In this document: positions 12,367 through 16,610 of the stretch, one piece after another | How positions within the stretch are numbered: the stretch's first letter is position 1 | How the letters are laid out: each line of letters opens with the position of its first letter | Source: Clostridia bacterium | Lineage (GTDB): Bacteria; Bacillota; Clostridia; Christensenellales; Borkfalkiaceae | Assembly (NCBI GenBank): GCA_017505675.1 | Contig: JAFVOV010000024.1 | Span: 1-16,610 of the forward strand | Direction: 5' to 3' | Length of the DNA stretch: 16,610 nt | The notes under the pieces: generated by a model | Told to the model about the DNA's origin: nothing | Database searches by the model: none | The model's input: the letters and a program-made list of their open reading frames with translations, nothing else | Translations under genes and position numbers: made by a program

Positions 12367-13710
12367 ATGGAAAAGGAAAATTATGAAATTTTATGGGAGC
12401 AAACTTTTCTTCCCGAACTGGAAAAAACGGTAAGTTCCATAGCGTTTGAATCGTACATTAAACAATTAACCCCCGTTGATATTAAGGGGGATAAAATAAT
12501 TTTATCTACAAAAAGTAAACTTTTTGCGGACACCGTAAGCGATAAAATTATAGGCGGTAAGATTAGAGAAGCGCTTTTAAAGTGCAATACCTATATCACC
12601 GATTTTAGCGTTGTGGTTGCCGAAGGCAGAGAAGATTATTTGCGCCAAATGGGTGAAGACGACCGCGACAGAATGGAAACGCAAGGCTCGCCCGTAAACC
12701 CAAAGTTTACTTTTGAATCTTTCGTTGTAGGCTCATCTAACGAATTTATTTACGCTGCGGCGCGCGCCGTTGCGGAAAACCCCGGTGAAGCGTACAACCC
12801 GTTATTTATACACGGTGGCACGGGGCTTGGTAAAACGCATATACTTATGGCGATTGCAAACTATCTTAAAATTCACGCGCCAAGGCTTAACGTTTTATAC
12901 GCAACCTGCGAACACTTCACTAACCAAATGGTGGAAAGTTTAAGCAAAGGTAGGCTTACCCCCGCTGATTTTAGAAGAAAGTACCGCAACGTTGACGTTC
13001 TTTTGATTGACGACGTTCAGTTTTTAGCAAAAAAGCAAAGCACGCAAACGGAATTTTTTAATACTTTTAACGAGTTGGTTGCGCAAAACAAGCAAATAGT
13101 GCTTGCCTCGGATAGACCCCCGTGCGAAATTGAACTTTTAGAAGAAAGATTGCGCACTCGCTTTGAAGGTGGACTTTTAGCAGACGTTCAAAAACCTGAC
13201 CTTGAAACTAGAATTGCAATAGTAAAGAGAAAAGCCGAAGAACAAAAAAGCGTTGTGGATATAAAGGTTTTAGCCTACATTGCGGAAATGAGCGACGGGG
13301 ATATTAGAACGCTTATCGGAAAACTTACAAAAGTTGTGTTTGCAAGTAAGTTGCACGAAAAGCCTATTACTATTGATTTAGTAAACGACGCGTTAAAAGA
13401 ATCTGCTGGTGAAAAGCAAGAAGAATTGCAGGCGGACGATATTATAAACTGCGTATGCAATTTTTATAAAGTATCTAAACAAGAACTTTTATCAAAGAAG
13501 AAAACCAAAGAAATTGCCCTTGCAAGACAAGTTGGTATGTATTTGGTAATAGATATGATGAGTTTACCGCAATTAACGGTAGGTAAGATTTTTGGGCGCG
13601 ACCACGCAACCGTTATTTACGCGCGCGATAAGATTATTGAACAAATGGAAACGGATACTAAATTATCCGTAGAAATTAACGACATAAAGAAGATGCTTTT
13701 AAAGCAATAA
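12367..13710 (+). CDS. dnaA: Chromosomal replication initiator protein DnaA
   Basis: This is the AAA+ ATPase that binds and melts the replication origin. At 447 residues it has domain I at about 1-85, a short linker (domain II, about 86-112), and the AAA+ domain III with Walker A GGTGLGKTH at 150-158, Walker B LLIDDVQFL at 212-220 and the sensor region ASDRPP at 247-252. The DNA-binding domain IV (about 350-447) carries the DnaA signature GRDHATVIYARDKI at 410-423, in which Ala replaces the more usual Thr/Ser at position 414. AAGGATGA just upstream fixes the ATG. It is divergent from recF and followed by mnmG after 6 nt. The usual partner dnaN lies far away at 242-1342. Confidence 0.97.
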   Translation: MEKENYEILWEQTFLPELEKTVSSIAFESYIKQLTPVDIKGDKIILSTKSKLFADTVSDKIIGGKIREALLKCNTYITDFSVVVAEGREDYLRQMGEDDRDRMETQGSPVNPKFTFESFVVGSSNEFIYAAARAVAENPGEAYNPLFIHGGTGLGKTHILMAIANYLKIHAPRLNVLYATCEHFTNQMVESLSKGRLTPADFRRKYRNVDVLLIDDVQFLAKKQSTQTEFFNTFNELVAQNKQIVLASDRPPCEIELLEERLRTRFEGGLLADVQKPDLETRIAIVKRKAEEQKSVVDIKVLAYIAEMSDGDIRTLIGKLTKVVFASKLHEKPITIDLVNDALKESAGEKQEELQADDIINCVCNFYKVSKQELLSKKKTKEIALARQVGMYLVIDMMSLPQLTVGKIFGRDHATVIYARDKIIEQMETDTKLSVEINDIKKMLLKQ

Positions 13711-13716
13711 TTATAT

Positions 13717-15585
13717 ATGGAAACACGCTTTATTGAAGGACAATTTGATGCGGTTGTAATCGGCGCGGGACACGCTGGTTGCGAAGCGGCGCTCGCTCTT
13801 GCAAGAACGGGTATGAAAACGGCTATGCTGACTTTGAATTTAGACAGTATAGCCTTTATGGCGTGCAATCCTTCTATAGGCGGAACGGCTAAAGGGCAAA
13901 TCGTAAGGGAAATTGACGCGCTTGGCGGAGAGATGGGCGTAAACGCAGACGGCGCGCTTTTACAGATAAGAATGCTTAACCGCGGTAAGGGCGCTGCGGT
14001 GCAATCTTTACGCGGGCAGGAAGATAAAAATTATTATCATACCCTTATGAAAAAGACGCTTGAAAACACCCCCAACTTAAAAATTTTGCAAGGCGAAGCG
14101 GTGGAAATTTTAACTGACGAAACGGGTAAAAACGTTACGGGTGTTTTAACTGCGTTCGGCGGTGTTTTAGAGTGCAAAGCGGTTGTTGTTGCAACGGGCG
14201 TATACTTAAACGGAAGTATAATTGCAGGTGAATGGCGTCAAAATTCCGGGCCGAACGGATTTCAGGCGGCGGCAAGCGGGTTGACGGAAAACCTTATTAA
14301 GTTAGGCTTTACCGTGCGCCGTTTTAAGACGGGAACGCCGGCTAGAATTGATGCAAGAACTATTGATTTTTCCGCGCTTGATATTCAAGACGGCGAAAAG
14401 GAAATTTATCCGTTTAGTTTTTTAACGGAAAGAGTACCGCAAAAACAAACGCCGTGTTATTTAACTTACACTAACGAAAAAACCCACGAGATTATAAGGG
14501 CGAACTTACACCGCTCTCCCCTATACGGCGGACTTATCAAAGGCACAGGGCCGAGATATTGCCCGTCTATTGAAGATAAGGTTGTAAGATTTGCAGATAA
14601 AGAGCGCCATCAATTATTTTTAGAGCCAGAAGGCGCTGACACAAACGAAATTTACGTTCAAGGGATGAGCACTTCTCTTCCTCACGACGTTCAAAAGGCA
14701 ATGTATCGCACGGTTAAGGGATTAGAAAACTGCGAGATTATGCGTTACGCTTACGCGATAGAATACGACTGCATTGATTCGCTTGACCTTTACCCCACGC
14801 TTGAATATAAAAAGATTAAAGGGCTTTATACCGCAGGGCAGATTAACGGCACTAGCGGTTATGAAGAAGCGGCAGCGCAAGGGCTTATTGCAGGGCTTAA
14901 CGCGTCGCTTGCAATGCGCGGTGAAGAACCGTTAATCCTTTCACGCGACGACGGGTATATTGGCGTTTTAATTGACGACCTTGTAACAAAAGGCACAAAC
15001 GAGCCTTATAGAATGATGACAAGCCGAGCGGAATACCGCATAGTTTTAAGGCAAGATAACCCCGATTTCCGCTTGACCGAAAAAGGCAGAAAAGCAGGGC
15101 TTGTAAACGATTATAGATACGGCGTATATTTAGATAGAAAAGCGCAGTATGAAAAAGCAACTGCCGTTATGAACGCGCCACTTAAACCTAAAGATGCGGA
15201 AGAATTGCTACTTAAACACGGGTTTAATAAAGCGCAAAGCGCCGTTACGCGCGCGGATTTAGTGCGCCGTGGGATAACCGTTAATGAAATAAATTCTTCA
15301 CTTGGCGGTTTTGACGGAATAAGTAAAGAAATTCTTGACACGGTGGAAATTGACGCAAAATACGAAGGCTATTTGCAAAAGGGTTTAGAGCAGATAGAAA
15401 AGGCAAAGCGTTTAGAAGAAAAGTTAATCCCTGAAGAAATTGATTACCTTGCAATTAAAGGGTTGAGAATTGAAGCGCAACAAAAATTAGATAAAATAAG
15501 ACCGCATTCGTTGGGTCAAGCAGGAAGAATTTCCGGTGTTTCCCCTGCGGATATTGCAGTTTTGATGGTTTATTTAAATAGATAG
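13717..15585 (+). CDS. mnmG: tRNA uridine-5-carboxymethylaminomethyl modification enzyme MnmG (GidA)
   Basis: This FAD-dependent enzyme works with MnmE to install the (carboxymethyl)aminomethyl group on the wobble uridine of several tRNAs. The 622-residue length is normal. The FAD-binding Rossmann motif is VIGAGHAGCEAALA at 14-27, and CNPSIGGTAKG follows near residues 50-60. A second conserved block, GLYTAGQINGTSGYEEAAAQ, lies near residues 369-388. The C-terminal helical region carries LGQAGRISGVSPADIAVLMVYL, which contacts MnmE. No ribosome binding site is seen in the 6-nt gap after dnaA, so it is likely co-translated with dnaA. mnmE and rsmG, frequent neighbours, are absent from the window. 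Confidence 0.97.
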   Translation: METRFIEGQFDAVVIGAGHAGCEAALALARTGMKTAMLTLNLDSIAFMACNPSIGGTAKGQIVREIDALGGEMGVNADGALLQIRMLNRGKGAAVQSLRGQEDKNYYHTLMKKTLENTPNLKILQGEAVEILTDETGKNVTGVLTAFGGVLECKAVVVATGVYLNGSIIAGEWRQNSGPNGFQAAASGLTENLIKLGFTVRRFKTGTPARIDARTIDFSALDIQDGEKEIYPFSFLTERVPQKQTPCYLTYTNEKTHEIIRANLHRSPLYGGLIKGTGPRYCPSIEDKVVRFADKERHQLFLEPEGADTNEIYVQGMSTSLPHDVQKAMYRTVKGLENCEIMRYAYAIEYDCIDSLDLYPTLEYKKIKGLYTAGQINGTSGYEEAAAQGLIAGLNASLAMRGEEPLILSRDDGYIGVLIDDLVTKGTNEPYRMMTSRAEYRIVLRQDNPDFRLTEKGRKAGLVNDYRYGVYLDRKAQYEKATAVMNAPLKPKDAEELLLKHGFNKAQSAVTRADLVRRGITVNEINSSLGGFDGISKEILDTVEIDAKYEGYLQKGLEQIEKAKRLEEKLIPEEIDYLAIKGLRIEAQQKLDKIRPHSLGQAGRISGVSPADIAVLMVYLNR

Positions 15586-15589
15586 AAAA

Positions 15590-15633
15590 AAGCCCGAAGA
15601 AAGGTTTTGCCTTTCTTCGGGCGTATTGTTTTT
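15590..15633. terminator. Strong bidirectional terminator between mnmG and rnpB
   Basis: GCCCGAAGAAAGG (15592-15604) and CCTTTCTTCGGGC (15610-15622) form a perfect 13-bp stem with a 5-nt loop. On the plus strand GTATTGTTTTT follows, ending dnaA-mnmG. On the minus strand a TTTTTT run follows, ending rnpB. Confidence 0.92.
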
Positions 15634-15977
15634 AAGACGGTCTGTAAGCCGAGTTCTGTCGTGTACGGTCATTTATCTACGAATAACGTTACCGTTATCC
15701 CCCAGCGATATTTGTTAAACCGTTTCGGTGAAACTCCCGTATGAAACGGTTTGTCAATCTTGCGTCAGGTGGGGTTTACAATGCCCCTTGCGTTACCGCA
15801 AAGGCGGTGCGCTCTTACCGCACCCTTTCAGCCTTACCGCAAAAGCGGCGGTTTACTTTCTGTTGCACTTTCCTTAAAGTCGCCTTCACCGGGATTTCTC
15901 CGGCACCCTGTTTCTATAACGCTCGGACTTTCCTCATTGACAGGCTCTCCCTGCCCCCGCGACCGTATAACCATCTT
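15634..15977 (-). ncRNA. rnpB: RNase P RNA (bacterial type A-like)
   Basis: This is the catalytic RNA of RNase P, which matures tRNA 5' ends together with the rnpA product. Read on the minus strand, the conserved GAGGAAAGTCCG block lies near the 5' side, and AGATAAATGACCG followed by ACAGAACTCGGCTTACAG lies at the 3' side. The ends pair as helix P1: AAGATGGT at 15977-15970 with ACCGTCTT at 15641-15634 (8 bp, one G-U pair), which sets the approximate 344-nt boundaries. Several GC-rich hairpins typical of type A RNA lie between them. Open frames on either strand across this segment are spurious. It faces mnmG and ends at the shared terminator. Confidence 0.95.
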
Positions 15978-15989
15978 AAAAGGAATTAC

Positions 15990-16018
15990 ATTATAACGCA
16001 TAAAAATGAATTTGTAAA
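15990..16018 (-). promoter_or_regulatory. Predicted rnpB promoter
   Basis: On the minus strand, TTTACA (16018-16013) and TATAAT (15995-15990) are separated by 17 bp. The predicted start is about 6 nt upstream of the folded 5' end of RNase P RNA, so little 5' processing would be needed. Confidence 0.8.
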
Positions 16019-16035
16019 GCAAATTTAATAAAAAC

Positions 16036-16076
16036 AAAAAGACGATTAAACTTTAGTTTAGCCGTCTTTTTAAATT
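16036..16076. terminator. Terminator downstream of the small minus-strand ORF
   Basis: AAAGACGATTAAACT (16038-16052) pairs with AGTTTAGCCGTCTTT (16055-16069), with one A-C mismatch and one G-U pair. A run of U (plus) or the A-tract complement (minus, TTTTTGTTTTT) flanks it. It separates the minus-strand ORF at 16105 from rnpB. Confidence 0.8.
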
Positions 16077-16104
16077 TTAAGGTTCTTTTCTTTAAGATTT
16101 AGTT

Positions 16105-16273
16105 TTATAAATCGTCCGCGTCTTGAACGGGTTTTTCATACTTATCATAAGCATCTACGCCCGTGTATGAACCTTGCGCGTCGAAATTGCTTTTAAAAGT
16201 TTTCTTATTTGCAATTTCTGGCACCGGTATTTTGACTTTTGCCGGTCGTTTTATTCTTCTTTTTATCTCACAT
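16105..16273 (-). CDS. Small hypothetical protein with GSYTG...PVQDADDL tail; start codon out of frame
   Basis: The readable frame on the minus strand ends in DAQGSYTGVDAYDKYEKPV followed by QDADDL, and before that is rich in Lys/Arg/Pro (KRRIKRPAKVKIPVPEI). From memory, similar small uncharacterised proteins with a GSYTG...PVQDADDL ending occur in Clostridia, but I cannot verify this here. A strong ribosome binding site, AAGGGGGA (16285-16278), is followed at proper spacing by ATG (16273-16271). That ATG is immediately followed by TGA and is one base out of frame with the ORF. Removing one T would give M-E-I-K-R-R-I-K-R-P, a 56-residue product. The only standard in-frame start upstream is TTG at 16356, which lies inside the terminator of the neighbouring gene. 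So this is either a frameshifted gene, a sequencing error, or an unusual start. The gene is followed by a good terminator. Confidence 0.5.
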
Positions 16274-16354
16274 AACTTCCCCCTTGGTAGTATTATGTGC
16301 GGTAATTTTTCTTTTATACGAAAAATAAAAATTATAGAACTGACAAATTTTGAC

Positions 16355-16390
16355 AAAAAAAACGACCAGCATATAACTACCAGTCGTTTT
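16355..16390 (-). terminator. Intrinsic terminator after the XRE gene
   Basis: On the minus strand AAAACGAC (16390-16383) and GTCGTTTT (16366-16359) form an 8-bp stem with a 16-nt loop, continued by further T residues to 16355. It overlaps the stop of the XRE regulator gene. Confidence 0.7.
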
Positions 16391-16601
16391 AATAATCGTG
16401 TTTATCTAAAAGAAAATCTACTGACACATCAAAATATTCCGCGATAATTTTTACTGTATCTAGGTCGGGCTCTCTACTACCCGTTTCCCAAAAACTTACG
16501 GTTTGGTTACAAACGCCCAAAATTTCACCGAGAGCCTTTTGCGATAAACCTTTTTCTAATCTTAATAATTTAAGGTTGTTTCCAAATATGTTATTTTTCA
16601 T
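16389..16601 (-). CDS. XRE family helix-turn-helix regulator
   Basis: This 70-residue protein is essentially a single Cro/CI-type DNA-binding domain. NLKLLRLEKGLSQKALGEIL at 9-28 gives helices 1 and 2. VCNQTVSFWETGSREPDLDT at 30-49 gives the recognition helix and the conserved W-E-x-G-x-R-x-P-D segment. IIAEYFDVSVDFLL at 52-65 is the typical closing helix. No ligand or protease domain is attached. The frame is complete, but only 9 bases remain upstream in the window, with no ribosome binding site visible, so promoter and partner genes lie outside. Such small regulators occur as stand-alone repressors and as antitoxins; nothing here decides which. Confidence 0.9.
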   Translation of the reverse strand: MKNNIFGNNLKLLRLEKGLSQKALGEILGVCNQTVSFWETGSREPDLDTVKIIAEYFDVSVDFLLDKHDY

Positions 16602-16610
16602 ATAAATATT

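Noticed and set aside
15741..16037. Overlapping open frames on both strands between 15741 and 16037
   Set aside because: They lie across the RNase P RNA gene, whose conserved blocks and P1 pairing explain the sequence.
16163..16447. Plus-strand 94-codon frame at the right edge
   Set aside because: It is antisense to the small minus-strand ORF, two terminators and the XRE gene, and has no ribosome binding site or family features.
16389..16601. Toxin-antitoxin pair formed by the XRE gene and the small ORF at 16105
   Set aside because: The small ORF has no toxin-like features, a terminator separates the two, and the upstream neighbour of the XRE gene is outside the window.
1..16610. Alternative genetic code (UGA as an amino acid) to explain the ATG-TGA start
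   Set aside because: yidD ends in UGA at the normal family length and Trp is encoded by UGG in all genes; reading through the TGA at 16268 also leads into a different, short frame.

Overview
The window looks like chromosomal DNA from an AT-rich, low-GC Gram-positive (Clostridia-like) bacterium, probably an uncultured anaerobe. This rests on the dnaA/dnaN/recF and rpmH-rnpA-yidD-yidC-khpB core genes, AT-rich spacers, Firmicutes-style promoters (TTGACA-17-TATAAT type) and strong AAGGGGG or GGAGG ribosome binding sites. UGA ends yidD and Trp is encoded by UGG, so the standard bacterial code applies. I cannot name the genus from sequence alone.

Layout. Positions 1-241 are a very AT-rich leader carrying the dnaN promoter. 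Positions 242-4484 are a plus-strand run: dnaN, rpmH, rnpA, yidD, yidC and khpB (jag), that is, the sliding clamp followed by ribosomal protein L34, RNase P protein and the membrane-insertion/KH-R3H genes. A terminator separates this from a four-gene plus-strand operon at 4606-6175: a ZIP metal transporter, a small membrane protein, a minimal ferredoxin-thioredoxin-reductase-like Fe-S protein and thioredoxin. This reads as a metal/redox unit.

Positions 6313-10937 are accessory and carbohydrate-related. Two AraC-type regulators flank a minus-strand pair: a creatininase-family amidohydrolase and a cytosolic glycoside hydrolase with a GH20-type N-terminal domain. The pair and the second regulator are transcribed from face-to-face overlapping promoters. 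A roughly 150-bp structured, GC-richer intergenic segment follows at 10938-11085.

Positions 11158-15585 return to replication genes. recF (minus) is divergent from dnaA (plus), and dnaA is followed 6 nt later by mnmG. A strong two-way terminator lies between mnmG and the RNase P RNA gene rnpB (minus, 15634-15977). The right edge holds a small minus-strand ORF whose apparent start is out of frame, and an XRE-type repressor-like gene.

The most notable points are: the scattered origin-region gene order (dnaN and recF about 10 kb apart, with recF inverted); a YidC with a large extra extracytoplasmic insertion; the 66-residue FTR-like protein next to thioredoxin; the uncharacterised creatininase-glycosidase operon with interlocked promoters; the intergenic element at 10938-11085; and the ATG-TGA start anomaly at 16268-16273. 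I saw no CRISPR array, transposase, prophage or tRNA genes.
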